Positions 1-12,913 are shown, counted from the first letter of the stretch. The stretch is DNA of 64,000 nt from an uncultured Pelagibacteraceae bacterium (GCA_902619675.1 CACNFA010000004.1:16644-80643), one strand, 5' to 3'. The notes: generated by a model from the letters alone, not told the origin. Translations and numbers: made by a program.

Positions 1-243
1 GGAATTTTAAAACTTATTGAACATTCTTTAAGAATAAACTTAGTCTTTTTAAAAAAAGTTTTATTTTTGGTACCTTTTTACATTTTTTTTATCTATATTA
101 TTTTTGGTTTGAACCAGGTAGTTTTATTAATTATTTTTTTATTACTTATATTTAAATTAGCATTATTAATCACAAAAATAAATCATTTGGGACGAAATTT
201 AGAAAACTTTGATGAATTGATTAAAAGCTACAAATCAATTTAA
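1..243 (+). CDS. C-terminal fragment of a membrane protein (truncated by window edge)
   Basis: Frame +1 open from base 1 to TAA at 241-243; hydrophobic translation LVPFYIFFIYIIFGLNQVVLLIIFLLLIFKLALLI. Confidence 0.55.
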   Translation, partial: GILKLIEHSLRINLVFLKKVLFLVPFYIFFIYIIFGLNQVVLLIIFLLLIFKLALLITKINHLGRNLENFDELIKSYKSI

Positions 244-1797
244 ACATTTATCCCTTACTTCGTAAATATAAAAAATTTCATTTTCTTTTGATATAAAACA
301 TTCAGATTTTAAATTATCTTTAACAATTTTATGGGAGATATTTTCATGTTTGAAAAAATAAATATTCTTAATTGATTTGTTTTTTAGTATATTTTGAAAA
401 AAGGATTTATAAATGTTCATCATTTTATTGTTCTTAACGGGGTAACTAGCACCGTCTACAGTAAAAGTTCTATTAGGATAATTCATTCTTTTTTTAGTAA
501 TAGCTTCAAAAAAAGAATAGTGAGATATAAGCATTACTTCTTTTTTATCTCGTACTAAAATTTCTTTTCCTTTCAAAATTATTTGAATTTCCTCGTACGG
601 AATATCTTTGAAAAATGGATTGATCCATCTTAGGTTACCGAATATTTTATCGATACTATTGGCTTCAATAGATTTATTTATCAACATACTATTTAATTCA
701 TGAAACTTTCTATTTTCATTATATCGATAATGATATTTAGCAGTAATTAAAACTAAACAAATAATAATTATCAAAGAATAAAAATTGTTTAATTTATAAT
801 TTTGGGAAAGCATTTCCGAGTGAAAAAATGAAAAAAAAATTGGTACCATAAAATAAATATAAATTTGATTTTTAGTTAAAATTTGATGATAAAAAAGGCT
901 TATTCCTAGAGCAATAACAATTAAAAAATTTATATTTTTTCTTAAGCTATAAGATTTTTTTTTAAATTTTATTAAAAATGTCAAAATAATAGGAAAAATG
1001 ATGAATTTGTATTGATTAAATATACTCTCGAAAGATTTATTTAGCGCTAAAAGTCTGTCAGCTCCAATTGATTTAGGATAATCAATATATTGTGTGTAAA
1101 ATAATTTTATTTCTATGCCTAAATAAAATAAAAAAAGACAAAAAATTAAAGCAATAACTACAATGCTTATAAAAATAGTTAACAAAATTTTAAATGATTT
1201 TTCTTTTAAAATCAGAAATAATATTAAAAAACCTTGCAAAATTACGGCGTAGGCAACTGGGACTTGTTTTGACAAGAAACTCAATGAAAATAAAAATACT
1301 ATTATAGGCCAAAGAAGGATTTTATCTTTTTTGTTTAATGCATAAATGATCATGTAAGTTCCTATTAATAAAAAAAAAGTTGCATGGTGATCCACAAATG
1401 GAGTGCCAGAAATTGTATATGCCAAAGTTGCAAAACATAATGTATAAATAAATGATACTAGAGGAGCTATTTTTAATTGTAAAAAAAAATAATAAGTAAA
1501 TAATGAAATTACTACATTGATTAATGAAGAATGAATTATGTATGAATTCCAATTAGCACCAAATAATTTAAAAAAAAATGATTGAATAAAATCAATAATG
1601 AAACCAGAAACAATCCAAAAATCTTTAACTGGATATTCATTTTTAAAAACCCTATAACTGCTATCAAAGTGAAGAAATGTATCAATAGGAAATGTTCCAA
1701 TATTTGAAAAGTGGAAATTAATATAAAATGAATAAATAGAGATTAAAAATAATAAAAAAATATTGAGTTTGTCTTTTTTTATTAAAGAAAAATTCAT
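235..1797 (-). CDS. Polytopic membrane protein, probably glycosyltransferase-like (GT39/PMT-type topology)
   Basis: 520 aa ORF with many TM segments; family assignment is topology-based only. Confidence 0.65.
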   Translation of the reverse strand: MNFSLIKKDKLNIFLLFLISIYSFYINFHFSNIGTFPIDTFLHFDSSYRVFKNEYPVKDFWIVSGFIIDFIQSFFFKLFGANWNSYIIHSSLINVVISLFTYYFFLQLKIAPLVSFIYTLCFATLAYTISGTPFVDHHATFFLLIGTYMIIYALNKKDKILLWPIIVFLFSLSFLSKQVPVAYAVILQGFLILFLILKEKSFKILLTIFISIVVIALIFCLFLFYLGIEIKLFYTQYIDYPKSIGADRLLALNKSFESIFNQYKFIIFPIILTFLIKFKKKSYSLRKNINFLIVIALGISLFYHQILTKNQIYIYFMVPIFFSFFHSEMLSQNYKLNNFYSLIIIICLVLITAKYHYRYNENRKFHELNSMLINKSIEANSIDKIFGNLRWINPFFKDIPYEEIQIILKGKEILVRDKKEVMLISHYSFFEAITKKRMNYPNRTFTVDGASYPVKNNKMMNIYKSFFQNILKNKSIKNIYFFKHENISHKIVKDNLKSECFISKENEIFYIYEVRDKCLN

Positions 1798-1839
1798 ATT
1801 TACTTATAAACAATTAAAAATATAATATCAAAATTATAC

Positions 1840-2535
1840 ATGGAAACTTACCCAGAAACAGCTACTGAAAGATTTGATAAAGCAAATTTTCATATAAAAT
1901 ATTGTCTTACAATTATAAAAAAATTTATTAAAGGTGAAATTTTAGAAGTAGGGGCGGGATGTGGTAGTTTTACCAGAAATTATTATGATAGTTCTATAAA
2001 AAACATAACTCTAACAGAACCTGACAAAAAGAATTTTTTTGACTTAAAAAATAAGTTTCAAAATCAAAAAAACGTGAATATTTCAGATTTAGAAGTTGAG
2101 AAAATTGAAAAAAAATTTGACACTATAATGTATTTACATGTTCTTGAGCATATAGGAGATGATTTAAAAGAAATTAAAGACGCAACTAATAAATTAAATG
2201 ATAATGGTCATTTAATTATAATCGCTCCTGCTTACCAAAAACTATATGGAAAATTAGATAAAGCTGTTGGCCATTTCAGAAGATACGAAAAAGACTTTTT
2301 TAAAAAAGAGTTTCAAAATCTTGAACTTATAAAACTTAAGCACTTAGACTCTATGGGTTTAGTGCTTTATTACCTAAATAAAATTTTTTTTTCAAAAGAA
2401 ACTTTTCCATCAAGTTTAAAAATATTCCTTTGGGATAAAATTTTTACACCATTAACAATAGTAATTGATTTTATAACGAACTATAGGTTTGGAAAATGCT
2501 TAGTAGTTATTTATAAAAAAAATAGATTATTTTAA
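1840..2535 (+). CDS. SAM-dependent class I methyltransferase
   Basis: Motif I-like [14 protein letters not shown] and post-motif [11 protein letters not shown]. Confidence 0.85.
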   Translation: METYPETATERFDKANFHIKYCLTIIKKFIKGEILEVGAGCGSFTRNYYDSSIKNITLTEPDKKNFFDLKNKFQNQKNVNISDLEVEKIEKKFDTIMYLHVLEHIGDDLKEIKDATNKLNDNGHLIIIAPAYQKLYGKLDKAVGHFRRYEKDFFKKEFQNLELIKLKHLDSMGLVLYYLNKIFFSKETFPSSLKIFLWDKIFTPLTIVIDFITNYRFGKCLVVIYKKNRLF

Positions 2536-3486
2536 GCTTGGATCAATTTTTTTCGCCGCTTCAAATAATTCTTGAACAGCCTTAATTGAATTTTCAAAAT
2601 CTTTTTTCTCTTGTTCACTTAAATTGAGTTCAACAACTTTTTCAACACCACCCGCTCCAATAATCACGGGCACTCCCGCGTATAAATTTTCTGTATTATA
2701 TTGACCGTTTAAATATGCTGCGCATGGTAATTGTTTTTTCAAATCTTTAAGATAACATTCTGCCATTTCTACCCCTGATGCTGCCGGGGCGTAAAAAGCA
2801 GAACCCTTCTCCAAAAATTTTACAATTTCAGCTCCACCTTTTTTAGTCCTCTCTATTATTGCATTTAATTTTTCTTTTTTAAGTTTTCCTTCGCTAACTA
2901 ATTGATTTATTTTTTTCCCCTCTATTTCTGTAAAATCAAGCATTGCTACCATGCTATCTCCATGCCCTCCTAGGACAAATGATTTAATTTTTTGAACTGG
3001 AACATTTAACTCTTGAGATAAAAAATAAATAAATCTTGATGAGTCTAATATACCAGCCATACCAACTACTTTATTTTTAGGTAAACCAGAATATTTTTGC
3101 AATGCCATAACAATTACATCTAAAGGATTTGTTATACATATTACAAATGCATTTGGTGATGTTTTGCTTATACCATCGGCTACTTGTTTTATTATTTTAA
3201 GATTTACACCTAATAAATCATCTCGTGTCATGCCAGGTTTTCTTGGTACCCCAGCTGTAATTATAATTACATCGGAGTCTTTAGTATCTTCATACTTATC
3301 GGTACCAATCAAATTGATATTAAATTCATTTACTGGAGAAGATTGAGCTATATCTAAAGCTTTACCCTTAGCTATTCCTGCAACTACATCAAACATAACT
3401 ACATCTCCTAATTGTTTTAAAGCTATCAAATGAGCTAGTGTACCTCCTATTTGTCCTGCTCCTATTAATGTAATTTTTTTTCTCAT
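2527..3486 (-). CDS. mdh: Malate dehydrogenase
   Basis: N-terminal [45 protein letters not shown]. Confidence 0.96.
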   Translation of the reverse strand: MRKKITLIGAGQIGGTLAHLIALKQLGDVVMFDVVAGIAKGKALDIAQSSPVNEFNINLIGTDKYEDTKDSDVIIITAGVPRKPGMTRDDLLGVNLKIIKQVADGISKTSPNAFVICITNPLDVIVMALQKYSGLPKNKVVGMAGILDSSRFIYFLSQELNVPVQKIKSFVLGGHGDSMVAMLDFTEIEGKKINQLVSEGKLKKEKLNAIIERTKKGGAEIVKFLEKGSAFYAPAASGVEMAECYLKDLKKQLPCAAYLNGQYNTENLYAGVPVIIGAGGVEKVVELNLSEQEKKDFENSIKAVQELFEAAKKIDPSLK

Positions 3487-3492
3487 AAATAT

Positions 3493-4986
3493 TTATTTCA
3501 TTGTTGGCATAGTAAATTCGGGGTCTGACCTAGATCCAGTTGGCCATCTTGATGTAATTGTTTTTAATTTCGTGTAAAACCTTACTCCTTCTGGTCCGTG
3601 CATGTGTTGGTCTCCGAATAAAGATCTTTTCCAACCTCCGAAACTGTGGAATGCCATCGGAACTGGAATTGGTATATTAATTCCTACCATACCTATCTTC
3701 GCCTTACTAGAAAAAGTTCTTCCAGAGTCACCGTCTCTTGTAAATATGCTTACTCCATTTCCAAATTCATGATCATTTACAAGATTAAGTGCTTCATCAA
3801 AATCTTTGGCTCTAACCACAGATAAAACTGGTCCAAATATTTCCTCATTGTATATTCTCATATTTTTAGTGACGTTATCAAATAAGCAACCGCCTATATA
3901 ATAACCATTTTCGTAGCCTTGCATTTTAAATTTTCTTCCATCAACTACTAGTTTTGCGCCCTCCTTAATTCCAATGTCAACATAGCTTTTTACTTTTTCT
4001 AAATGCTCTTTTGTTACTAGTGGCCCCATTTCAGAATTTTTATCCATACCCGGGCCAACTCGCAACGACTCAACTTTTTTTGCAAGTGAACTCACTAACT
4101 TGTCTCCTATTGAGCCTACTGCCACTGCAACTGATTGTGCCATACATCTTTCACCAGCTGAGCCGTAAGCAGCACCCATCAGTCCATTGACTGCTTGATC
4201 TAAATCACAGTCAGGCATAACAACGCAGTGATTTTTTGCTCCCCCAAGAGCCTGAACTCTTTTTTCATTTTTTGCACAATTCTCATATATGTATTTTGCA
4301 ATTGGTGTTGAACCAACAAAACTCATAGCAACTACATCCTTATGATTTATTAAAGCATCTACTGCTTCTTTGTCGCCATTCACTACATTGAAAACACCGT
4401 CAGGTAATCCAGCCTCTTTCAGAAGTTCAGCTAATCTAATTGAACAAGAGGGATCTTTCTCAGAGGGTTTAAGAACAAAAGTATTTCCACATGCTATAGC
4501 CATTGGAAACATCCACATTGGCACCATAGCTGGAAAATTAAAAGGTGTGATTCCAGCACAAACTCCCAAAGGTTGTCTAATTGACCAACTGTCTACATCC
4601 GTACCTACATTTTCGGTAAACTCACCCTTTAACATCTGGGGAATACCGCATGCATATTCAACGACTTCAAGACCTCTATTTAAAGACCCCCTTGCATCTT
4701 CGTATACTTTACCATGCTCAGAAACTATTATTTTAGTAAGTTCATCTGAATTTTTTTCGATAAGTTCTTTAAATTTAAACATGATCCTTGCTCGTTGCAA
4801 TGGAGGTTTTTGAGACCATTTGCTAAAGGCTTTTTTTGCGTTATCAACTGCCTTATTGACATCATTTATTGTTGCTAATTTTACTTCTGCACTTTTGTCT
4901 CCTGTAGCAGGATTAAATACGTTTCCGGTTCTTTTAGATTCTCCAGAATAACTTTTTCCTCCAATGAAATGATGAATTGTTTTCAT
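3493..4986 (-). CDS. mmsA: CoA-acylating methylmalonate-semialdehyde dehydrogenase
   Basis: ALDH fold, FVGSTPIAKYIY, GAKNHCVVMPD, GAAYGSAGERCMA catalytic Cys motif. Confidence 0.92.
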   Translation of the reverse strand: MKTIHHFIGGKSYSGESKRTGNVFNPATGDKSAEVKLATINDVNKAVDNAKKAFSKWSQKPPLQRARIMFKFKELIEKNSDELTKIIVSEHGKVYEDARGSLNRGLEVVEYACGIPQMLKGEFTENVGTDVDSWSIRQPLGVCAGITPFNFPAMVPMWMFPMAIACGNTFVLKPSEKDPSCSIRLAELLKEAGLPDGVFNVVNGDKEAVDALINHKDVVAMSFVGSTPIAKYIYENCAKNEKRVQALGGAKNHCVVMPDCDLDQAVNGLMGAAYGSAGERCMAQSVAVAVGSIGDKLVSSLAKKVESLRVGPGMDKNSEMGPLVTKEHLEKVKSYVDIGIKEGAKLVVDGRKFKMQGYENGYYIGGCLFDNVTKNMRIYNEEIFGPVLSVVRAKDFDEALNLVNDHEFGNGVSIFTRDGDSGRTFSSKAKIGMVGINIPIPVPMAFHSFGGWKRSLFGDQHMHGPEGVRFYTKLKTITSRWPTGSRSDPEFTMPTMK

Positions 4987-5009
4987 GATGTAATTGAATA
5001 AATAAGGTT

Positions 5010-5786
5010 TTAGCTTGTTGCAAGCATTTTTTTAATAGAACCTATGGCTTTAGCGGGATTAAGGCCTTTAGGACATGAATTTGTACAATTCATAATAGTA
5101 TGACACCTGTACAATTTTAATTCATCGGCCACTTTTTTTAATCTCTCTTTTTTATCTCCGTCTCTACTATCATTGATCCATCGATAAGCTTGAAGTAAAA
5201 CTGCTGGTCCTAAATATTTGTCTCCATTCCACCAGTAGCTCGGGCAAGAAGTAGAACAGCAAGCACATAAAATACATTCATAATATCCATCTAATTTTTC
5301 TCTTTCTTTCTGAGTTTGTTTTAATTCCGTTTTTTCTTGTCCAGTTTGATCAACTTTTAGCCAAGGTTGAATAGACTCATATTGTTTATATAAAGTTGTA
5401 AGATCACCAATTAAATCTTTCACTACTTTCAAATGTGGTAAAGGATAAATATTAAGATCACCACTTATATCTGAATGAGATTTAATACAAGCCAAACCAT
5501 TTATTCCATCGATATTCATTGCACATGATCCACAAACACCATGCGCACAAGATCTTCTAAAAGTTAGTGAGGGATCTATTTCATTCTTAATTTTAAATAA
5601 AATATCTAAAACTTTTGGACCACAATTGTCCATATCAACTTCAAATGTATCAACTCTTGGATTTTTACCTGTAGAAGGATCCCATCTATAAACGTTAATT
5701 TTTCTAATATTTTTTGAGTTGGTTTTGTCTTTGTGATACTTTCCTACCTCAATTTTAGAATTTTGCGGTAGGCTAAATTGTGCCAT
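5010..5786 (-). CDS. sdhB: Succinate dehydrogenase iron-sulfur subunit
   Basis: [18 protein letters not shown] and [16 protein letters not shown] Fe-S motifs; next to sdhA. Confidence 0.97.
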   Translation of the reverse strand: MAQFSLPQNSKIEVGKYHKDKTNSKNIRKINVYRWDPSTGKNPRVDTFEVDMDNCGPKVLDILFKIKNEIDPSLTFRRSCAHGVCGSCAMNIDGINGLACIKSHSDISGDLNIYPLPHLKVVKDLIGDLTTLYKQYESIQPWLKVDQTGQEKTELKQTQKEREKLDGYYECILCACCSTSCPSYWWNGDKYLGPAVLLQAYRWINDSRDGDKKERLKKVADELKLYRCHTIMNCTNSCPKGLNPAKAIGSIKKMLATS

Positions 5787-5788
5787 TA

Positions 5789-7564
5789 TTAATAAACTCT
5801 CTCCTTAGGTGGAAAGTATTGAACGTCGTTGGTAAGAGTTCTGGAGTGAACATCTCTATACTTTATTTCAACTTTTCTACCTTTTTGCCAAGCTAATGTG
5901 TGTTTCATATAATTTTTATCATCTCTTTGTGTAAAATCTTCTCTGGCATGTGCACCTCTGCTCTCTTTTCTGTTATACGCCGAGTCCATAGTAGTTAAAG
6001 CTTGACTTATTAAATTATCGAATTCCAAAGTTTCAACTAGGTCTGTATTAAATAATAGAGACTTATCTTTAACAGAAATGTCACTCATGCCTTCATAAGG
6101 TTCTCTAATTTGATCTACCCCTTCTTTTAAGGTTTTTTCTGTTCTAAATACAGCGCATTTCGACTGCATCGTTTTTTGCATTTTTAATCTTAATTCTGAA
6201 GTCTTTGTAGAGCCATCTGAGCTTCTTATTTTATCAAATCTTTCTAAACATTTATCTGTTTCTGAGTTTGAAATTTCTTCATGTGGACTACCGGGTTTTA
6301 TAATTTCAGCTGCTCTCTTTGCGGCCGCACGTCCAAACACAACTAGATCTATTAAAGAATTAGAACCCAATCTATTTGCTCCATGAACTGAGACACATGC
6401 TGCTTCTCCTATTGCCATTAAACCAGGCACGGTTTTTTCAGAACCGTTCAAAGTTAAAACTTCAGCCTTGTAATTTGTTGGAATTCCTCCCATATTATAA
6501 TGCACAGTTGGCACAACCGGGATTGGTTCTTTGCTTACATCAACATTAGCAAATGTTTTGGCAGCCTCTGAAATACCTGGAAGTCTCTCATCTATGACTT
6601 TTTTATCTATGTGATCCAAGTGAAGATTAATGTGATCTTTATTTTTTCCTACACCTCTTCCTTCATTAATTTCCATTTCCATGGATCTACTAACAACATC
6701 TCTTGAGGCTAAGTCTTTTGCGTTGGGAGCATATCTTTCCATAAATCTCTCACCTTTACCGTTTACTAAAAATCCACCCTCACCTCTTACTCCCTCTGTA
6801 ATTAAGCAACCAACTCCATAAATTCCTGTTGGATGAAACTGAACAAATTCCATATCTTGTAAGGGTAAACCGGCTCTCAAAACCATAGCATTGCCATCAC
6901 CAGTACAGGTATGAGCGGATGTTGCTGAGTAATAAACTTTTCCGTATCCCCCAGTTGCAATAATAGTAATATGAGACCTAAACCTGTGAATTGTTCCGTC
7001 TGTTAAATTCCAAGCTATCACTCCTTTGCATTCACCATTTTTCATGATTAAATCTAAAGCAAAGTATTCAATAAAAAATTCTGTGTTTTGTTTTAACGCT
7101 TGGCCATATAAAGTATGTAAAATAGCATGACCTGTTCTATCAGCAGCAGCACATGTTCTTTGAGCTGTTCCATTGCCATAATTTTTTGTCATACCTCCAA
7201 ATGGTCTTTGATAAATTTTTCCATCATCAGTTCTGCTAAAAGGAACTCCATATCTCTCAAGCTCAACGACTGCTCTTGGAGCTTCTTTACATAGATACTC
7301 TATCGCGTCTTGATCACCAAGCCAGTCCGAGCCTTTTACCGTATCGTACATGTGCCACCTCCAATCATCTTCACCCATGTTGCCTAATGCTGCGGAAATA
7401 CCGCCTTGGGCAGCTGACGTGTGACTTCTTGTTGGAAAAACTTTTGAAATACAAGCAGTTTTTAATCCTGCTTCTGATAAACCTACAGCAGCTCTTAAAC
7501 CTGATCCACCGGCTCCAAGTACCACTACATCGTATTCATGATCTATAATTTTATATGCACTCAT
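5789..7564 (-). CDS. sdhA: Succinate dehydrogenase flavoprotein subunit
   Basis: FAD motif [55 protein letters not shown]. Confidence 0.97.
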   Translation of the reverse strand: MSAYKIIDHEYDVVVLGAGGSGLRAAVGLSEAGLKTACISKVFPTRSHTSAAQGGISAALGNMGEDDWRWHMYDTVKGSDWLGDQDAIEYLCKEAPRAVVELERYGVPFSRTDDGKIYQRPFGGMTKNYGNGTAQRTCAAADRTGHAILHTLYGQALKQNTEFFIEYFALDLIMKNGECKGVIAWNLTDGTIHRFRSHITIIATGGYGKVYYSATSAHTCTGDGNAMVLRAGLPLQDMEFVQFHPTGIYGVGCLITEGVRGEGGFLVNGKGERFMERYAPNAKDLASRDVVSRSMEMEINEGRGVGKNKDHINLHLDHIDKKVIDERLPGISEAAKTFANVDVSKEPIPVVPTVHYNMGGIPTNYKAEVLTLNGSEKTVPGLMAIGEAACVSVHGANRLGSNSLIDLVVFGRAAAKRAAEIIKPGSPHEEISNSETDKCLERFDKIRSSDGSTKTSELRLKMQKTMQSKCAVFRTEKTLKEGVDQIREPYEGMSDISVKDKSLLFNTDLVETLEFDNLISQALTTMDSAYNRKESRGAHAREDFTQRDDKNYMKHTLAWQKGRKVEIKYRDVHSRTLTNDVQYFPPKERVY

Positions 7565-7891
7565 TTAATTAAGGTTATATATACCTAAAATTGTTAATAA
7601 TGGAATAAGTATAGCAAATAAATGTAGCGCTTTATTTGCGACATTTTTGATTTTCTCGTCATGTAAATAATCCTCAAATATCTCACTTATTGTTAATGCT
7701 GAGAAAAAGAAAGCGATTACAATGAAAACTGAAAATAATATTTTTGATGGCTGCTTAGAAAAAAAAGTTAATATCTCAGAATGATTCTTATCATAAATTG
7801 AAACAAAATTTACTAAGAACCAAGCCATCAGAGGAATCAAAATTAATGAACTAATTTTAGTAAAGAGCCATTTTTTTGTAGAACTATGCAT
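7565..7891 (-). CDS. sdhD: Succinate dehydrogenase membrane anchor subunit
   Basis: ORF track extends to 8008, but the ATG at 7891 (MHSSTKKWLFTK...) overlaps the sdhC stop and gives a normal-length anchor; operon position. Confidence 0.85.
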   Translation of the reverse strand: MHSSTKKWLFTKISSLILIPLMAWFLVNFVSIYDKNHSEILTFFSKQPSKILFSVFIVIAFFFSALTISEIFEDYLHDEKIKNVANKALHLFAILIPLLTILGIYNLN

Positions 7892-8274
7892 TAAAAAAGA
7901 TTTCTCCCTAAAATATAAAACAAAATTGTTAAAACAAACGATCCAATAAGAGCAATTATGCCAGTTATTTTTGCTACTTTTAAATCGAACCCATACCCAG
8001 CATCCCAAGTTAAATGTCTTAATTCATTTAAAATATGAAAGCTAAAAGTCCAACACAATGAAATTACTAGAAATTTTCCAAAAGTAGTATTTAAAAAAAC
8101 ATTTATAATCGAATAATTGCTTTGCCCAAAAGTTATTAACATTATCCAAAAACAAATTAATATAATTGCAAAAAAATTGATTACTCCAACTATTCTATGG
8201 GTAATTGACAATAATGAGGATATCTGCCATTTGTAAATTTGTAGATGAGGACTGAGAGGATTATTATTTTTCAT
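7891..8274 (-). CDS. sdhC: Succinate dehydrogenase cytochrome b556 subunit
   Basis: NNPLSPHLQIYKWQISSLLSITHRIVGV signature; FHILNELRHLTWDAGYG. Confidence 0.95.
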   Translation of the reverse strand: MKNNNPLSPHLQIYKWQISSLLSITHRIVGVINFFAIILICFWIMLITFGQSNYSIINVFLNTTFGKFLVISLCWTFSFHILNELRHLTWDAGYGFDLKVAKITGIIALIGSFVLTILFYILGRNLF

Positions 8275-8292
8275 AGTTAGCTTGTATTATAG

Positions 8293-9285
8293 TTACATTT
8301 TTTTTATCAAACATTCAGCTATTTGAACTGTATTTAAAGCTGCACCTTTTAACAAATTATCAGAAACTATCCACAAATTTATAGCTTTAATATTTGAATT
8401 ATCCTTTCTGATCCGTGAAATAAAAGTTGTGTAATCGCCCTCTGCTTCCAAGGGAGTTATGTAACCACCATCTTTTCGCCCATCAATAACTTTGCATCCT
8501 GGAGCTGTTTTCAAGATTTTAATAATATTTTCAAAATCATAAAGATTTTCAAATTCAATATTAATTGACTCTGAATGTCCTGTTTTTACAGGAACTCTCA
8601 CGCAAGTCGCTGTAACTTGGATGTCATCATCTAGTATTTTTTTTGTCTCATTCGTCATTTTCAGTTCTTCTTTTGTATAGCCATCTTTCTCAAAGGCATC
8701 GATATGAGGAATTAAATTAAATGCTATTTGTTTAGTAAAGTTTTGGGAATTAATTTTTTCCCCATCTAAATATTTTTTTGTTTGATCGAAAAGTTCGTCC
8801 ATTGACGCTTTACCTGCACCAGATACAGCTTGGTAAGTTGAGACTACTACTCTTTTTACCTTATATTCATCATGTAATGGTTTTAATGCTAAAACCATTT
8901 GCATTGTTGAGCAATTTGGATTTGAAATTATATTATTATGTTTATGTAGTACTTCAGGATTAACTTCTGAGACAACAAGTGGAACATCTTTTTGCATTCT
9001 GAAATAACTGGAATTATCAATTATAATCGTTTTTTTTGCTGCTTTTGGAACCCACTCTTTCGCAATTTTACTTCCTGCTGCAAAAAAAGTGATTTGTGCT
9101 TTAGAAAAATCATAATTCTCTAAAACTTCAATCTCAATTTCTTTATTTCTAAATTTAATTTTTTTCCCAGCGCTTTTTGATGAAGCTACTAAGAAAAGAC
9201 TATCTACCTTTATTTTAGATTTTTCTAAAATTTCTATTGTTTTTCTTCCAACATTTCCTGATGCGCCAATAATTGCGAAATTCAT
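8293..9285 (-). CDS. asd: Aspartate-semialdehyde dehydrogenase
   Basis: FAIIGASGNVGRKTIEIL, SNPNCSTMQMVLALKPLH, TYQAVSGAG. Confidence 0.95.
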   Translation of the reverse strand: MNFAIIGASGNVGRKTIEILEKSKIKVDSLFLVASSKSAGKKIKFRNKEIEIEVLENYDFSKAQITFFAAGSKIAKEWVPKAAKKTIIIDNSSYFRMQKDVPLVVSEVNPEVLHKHNNIISNPNCSTMQMVLALKPLHDEYKVKRVVVSTYQAVSGAGKASMDELFDQTKKYLDGEKINSQNFTKQIAFNLIPHIDAFEKDGYTKEELKMTNETKKILDDDIQVTATCVRVPVKTGHSESINIEFENLYDFENIIKILKTAPGCKVIDGRKDGGYITPLEAEGDYTTFISRIRKDNSNIKAINLWIVSDNLLKGAALNTVQIAECLIKKM

Positions 9286-9296
9286 AATGATCTACT

Positions 9297-10397
9297 TTAT
9301 TTCAATTTTGCAATAATTGCATCACCCATGTCAGTTGTAGAAACCTCTTTCATATTTTTAGACATTATATCTTTTGTTCTCAAACCCTCATCGAGAACAC
9401 TTTGAACTGCTTTATCAATTTGGTCAGCCTCTTTTATAAGGTCCAAAGAATATCTCAAAGCCATTGATAAACTTAAAATTGTAGCTATTGGATTTGCTAT
9501 GTTTTTACCTTCTATATCTGGAGCTGACCCATGAACGGGTTCGTAAAGTGACCGTATTCTTCCATTTTTATCTTTTGCGCCTAATGAAGCAGAGGGTAAA
9601 AGTCCTAGAGAACCAGTTAACATTGCTGCTTCATCAGACAGCATATCTCCAAATAAATTATCGGCTAATATTACATCGAACTGTTTTGGATATCTCAAAA
9701 GTTGCATAGCACAGTTATCAGCTAACATGTGATTAAGTTCAACTTTTTTAAACTCTTTGTCTTTTATTGTCTGCACTTCTTCTCTCCATAACACGCCTGC
9801 TTCCATTACATTTGATTTTTCGCAAGATGTTACTTTGTTGCTTCTTTTTTTTGCCAAATCAAAAGCTACGCGAGCTATTCTATGAATTTCCGATGTTGTG
9901 TAAGTGTGAGTATTAATACCTTTCCTTTGATTGTTTTCCATTGGTTCAATGCCTCTTGGTTCACCAAAATAAATACCCCCGGTTAATTCTCTAACTATCA
10001 TTATATCTAAACCGGATACAATTTCTGGTTTGAGCGTTGAAGAGTCAACTAATTGTTTAAAACAAATAGCTGGTCTCAAATTTGCAAATAACTTTAATTC
10101 TTTTCTAAGTTTTAAAAGAGCTCTTTCAGGTTTTTTTGAGAATTCTAAATTATCCCATTTTGGCCCCCCACAAGCACCTAATATAACTGCATCTGACTCT
10201 AAAGACTTGTAGAAAACCTCGTCAGTTATCGGGACCTTGTTAGCATCAATTGATGCTCCACCAATTAATTCTTGACTTAAAACGAAATCTAAAGATTTTG
10301 TTTTATTCATCCACTCAAGAATTTTTCTCACCTCGGCAATTACTTCTGGACCAATACCGTCACCAGGTAAAAGTAAAATTTTCCTAGTTTTAGCCAT
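9297..10397 (-). CDS. leuB: 3-isopropylmalate dehydrogenase
   Basis: [50 protein letters not shown]. Confidence 0.96.
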   Translation of the reverse strand: MAKTRKILLLPGDGIGPEVIAEVRKILEWMNKTKSLDFVLSQELIGGASIDANKVPITDEVFYKSLESDAVILGACGGPKWDNLEFSKKPERALLKLRKELKLFANLRPAICFKQLVDSSTLKPEIVSGLDIMIVRELTGGIYFGEPRGIEPMENNQRKGINTHTYTTSEIHRIARVAFDLAKKRSNKVTSCEKSNVMEAGVLWREEVQTIKDKEFKKVELNHMLADNCAMQLLRYPKQFDVILADNLFGDMLSDEAAMLTGSLGLLPSASLGAKDKNGRIRSLYEPVHGSAPDIEGKNIANPIATILSLSMALRYSLDLIKEADQIDKAVQSVLDEGLRTKDIMSKNMKEVSTTDMGDAIIAKLK

Positions 10398-10998
10398 TAT
10401 TTAAAACCCAAGGTTTTGTATTTTTTAATTTTTTTTCGAAATCATCAATTATACTAATTTTTTCCAATGAAAGTGCTATATCGTCTAGCCCCTCCATCAA
10501 ACATTTCTTTTTAAAATCATCAAGTTCAAATTTTGCAACTTTATTTCCATATTTGATCTCTTGTTTATCTAAACTTATTTCAATTTGTTCTTTTCTCTCT
10601 GAATACTCCGCTAGCTCAGCTACAATTTTATCATCAATCTTGATTGGGAGTATTCCATTTTTAAAACAGTTATTATAAAAAATATCTGCAAAGCTAGCAC
10701 TTATCACACACTTTATTCCAAAATCAGAAAGAGCCCACGGAGCATGTTCTCTTGATGAACCACATCCAAAATTTTTGCCAGCCAAAAGAATTTTAGATTT
10801 ATTATACGGTTCCTTATTAAGAATGAAATCAGCGATTATGTTTCCGTTTTCATCGTATCGCATCTCATAGAACAGACTTTTTCCTAAACCTGTTCTTTTA
10901 ATAGTCTTTAAAAATTGCTTAGGAATAATCATATCTGTATCGATATTTTGTAATGATAAATATGATGGTATTGATTTTAAATTATTGAATTTTTCCAT
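10390..10998 (-). CDS. leuD: 3-isopropylmalate dehydratase small subunit
   Basis: [32 protein letters not shown]. Confidence 0.96.
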   Translation of the reverse strand: MEKFNNLKSIPSYLSLQNIDTDMIIPKQFLKTIKRTGLGKSLFYEMRYDENGNIIADFILNKEPYNKSKILLAGKNFGCGSSREHAPWALSDFGIKCVISASFADIFYNNCFKNGILPIKIDDKIVAELAEYSERKEQIEISLDKQEIKYGNKVAKFELDDFKKKCLMEGLDDIALSLEKISIIDDFEKKLKNTKPWVLNNG

Positions 10999-10999
10999 T

Positions 11000-12397
11000 C
11001 TATATTTCTCTTACGTCTGTTAATCGCCCTTTAATTGCAGCTGCAATAGCCATACCCGGACTAACTAAATGCGTTCTTCCTCCTCGGCCTTGTCTGCCCT
11101 CAAAATTTCTATTTGATGTTGATGCACATCTTTCTTTCGGCTTTAACTGATCTGGATTCATCCCTAAACACATCGAGCAACCAGGTTCTCTCCACTCAAA
11201 ACCTGCATTTTTAAAGATCTTATCTAATCCCTCTTTTTCGGCTTGCTCTTTTACTAATCCAGAACCCGGTACGACCATGGCACTAACATTATCAGCAATT
11301 CTTTTGCCTTTCAAAAGATCAGCGGCTAATCTTAGATCCTCTATTCTTCCATTAGTACAACTACCGATAAAAATCTTATCAATTTTTATATCTGAAATTT
11401 TAGTGTTAGCTTTTAATCCCATATAATCAAGAGATCTTTTCATTGCCATTTTTCTGTCTTCGTTCTTTTCATTTTCAGGATCTGGTACAACTCCAGTTAC
11501 CGGTGATACATCTTGAGGCGATGTCCCCCAAGTTACTAAGGGTTCTATATTTTTCCCATCTATGTTTATCTCTTTATCAAATTTACAGTCTTTATCTGAA
11601 TACAAAGTCCTCCAAAATTCTAAAGCTTTAGTCCAATTTTCACCTTTAGGTGACATCGTTTTTCCTTTTAAATAACTGAATGTCTTTTCATCTGGTGCGA
11701 TTAAACCCGCTCTAGCACCAGCTTCTATAGTCATATTACAAACGGTCATTCTCTCTTCCATGCTCAAGTTTTTGATCACATCTCCAGCGAATTCAACTAC
11801 ATATCCAGTACCACCCGCAGTTCCAATCGTACCAATAATTTTTAAGATTACATCTTTTGCAGTAACACCCTTTGGTAAATTACCATTCACATTTATTCTT
11901 AAATTTTTTGATTTCTTCTGCATTAAAGTTTGCGTAGCAAGAACATGTTCGACTTCAGATGTTCCTATTCCAAAAGCTAATGCTCCGAACGCTCCGTGTG
12001 TTGCAGTATGGCTATCACCACATACTATAACTGTTCCTGGCTGAGTAAAACCTTGTTCGGGTCCTATAATATGAACTATGCCTTGACGCTTATCATTAAC
12101 ATCAAAAAGTTCTACTCCAAAGTCTTTGCAATTTTTTCTTAATGTTTCAACTTGTATTCTAGAGTCCTCATCATTAATACCTTTTGACCTATCAGTTGTA
12201 GGAACATTATGATCGGGCACTGCAAGAGTTAATTCTGGTCGTCTGACTTTTCTTTTTTGTAATCTGAGTCCTTCAAAAGCTTGCGGGCTTGTAACCTCGT
12301 GAACCAAATGTCTATCAACGTAAATTAATGATGTTCCATCGCTTTGTTGATGAACAAGATGGTTTTCCCATATCTTATCGTATAGTGTTTTTGACAT
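11000..12397 (-). CDS. leuC: 3-isopropylmalate dehydratase large subunit
   Basis: [59 protein letters not shown]. Confidence 0.97.
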   Translation of the reverse strand: MSKTLYDKIWENHLVHQQSDGTSLIYVDRHLVHEVTSPQAFEGLRLQKRKVRRPELTLAVPDHNVPTTDRSKGINDEDSRIQVETLRKNCKDFGVELFDVNDKRQGIVHIIGPEQGFTQPGTVIVCGDSHTATHGAFGALAFGIGTSEVEHVLATQTLMQKKSKNLRINVNGNLPKGVTAKDVILKIIGTIGTAGGTGYVVEFAGDVIKNLSMEERMTVCNMTIEAGARAGLIAPDEKTFSYLKGKTMSPKGENWTKALEFWRTLYSDKDCKFDKEINIDGKNIEPLVTWGTSPQDVSPVTGVVPDPENEKNEDRKMAMKRSLDYMGLKANTKISDIKIDKIFIGSCTNGRIEDLRLAADLLKGKRIADNVSAMVVPGSGLVKEQAEKEGLDKIFKNAGFEWREPGCSMCLGMNPDQLKPKERCASTSNRNFEGRQGRGGRTHLVSPGMAIAAAIKGRLTDVREI

Positions 12398-12403
12398 TTA
12401 ATT

Positions 12404-12913
12404 TTATTTTTTTTCGCTAGTTGGCTTTTCAGCTTTAGCTTCGACTTTTGGAGCCTCTTTTTTAACTTCTCCGACTTTAGTTTCTAGTTTAGTTGGCTCG
12501 ATCGGTTTTGCCTTTGACTCTTCTGCTTTGACTGAAACGTCAACACCGATCTTCTTTTTAATTTTTTCAGCAATTCTCGCAGATTTTCCTTTTCTGTCTC
12601 TTAAATAATAAAGTTTTGCCCTTCTAACTTTTCCTGTTCTTATTACTTTTATTGAGTCTACATTAGGACTATAAAGTGCAAAAGTTCTCTCTACACCTTC
12701 GCCAAATGAAATTTTTCTAACAGTAAAAGAAGAGTTTATATCTCTGTTTTTTTTAGCAATACAAACACCCTCAAAATATTGAATTCTCTCTCTTTTACCC
12801 TCAACAATTTTAACACCAACTTTTATTGTGTCTCCGGGAGAAAAATTTGTAATTTTTTTGTTAGCAACTATTTTTTTAATTGCTGCTTTATTTATATCTT
12901 CAATGTTTTTCAT
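12404..12913 (-). CDS. rplS: 50S ribosomal protein L19 with Lys/Glu/Ala-rich C-terminal extension
   Basis: [52 protein letters not shown]-like core; low-complexity tail. Confidence 0.95.
   Translation of the reverse strand: MKNIEDINKAAIKKIVANKKITNFSPGDTIKVGVKIVEGKRERIQYFEGVCIAKKNRDINSSFTVRKISFGEGVERTFALYSPNVDSIKVIRTGKVRRAKLYYLRDRKGKSARIAEKIKKKIGVDVSVKAEESKAKPIEPTKLETKVGEVKKEAPKVEAKAEKPTSEKK

Noticed and set aside
1322-1552. 76-aa - strand ORF inside the 520-aa membrane protein gene
   Set aside because: Out-of-frame ORF inside a longer same-strand gene in AT-rich DNA.
4370-4813. 147-aa + strand ORF antisense to mmsA
   Set aside because: Sense gene is clearly mmsA with conserved motifs; no ribosome site or family recognised for the antisense ORF.
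11760-12044. 94-aa + strand ORF antisense to leuC
   Set aside because: Overlaps a canonical leuC; no independent support.
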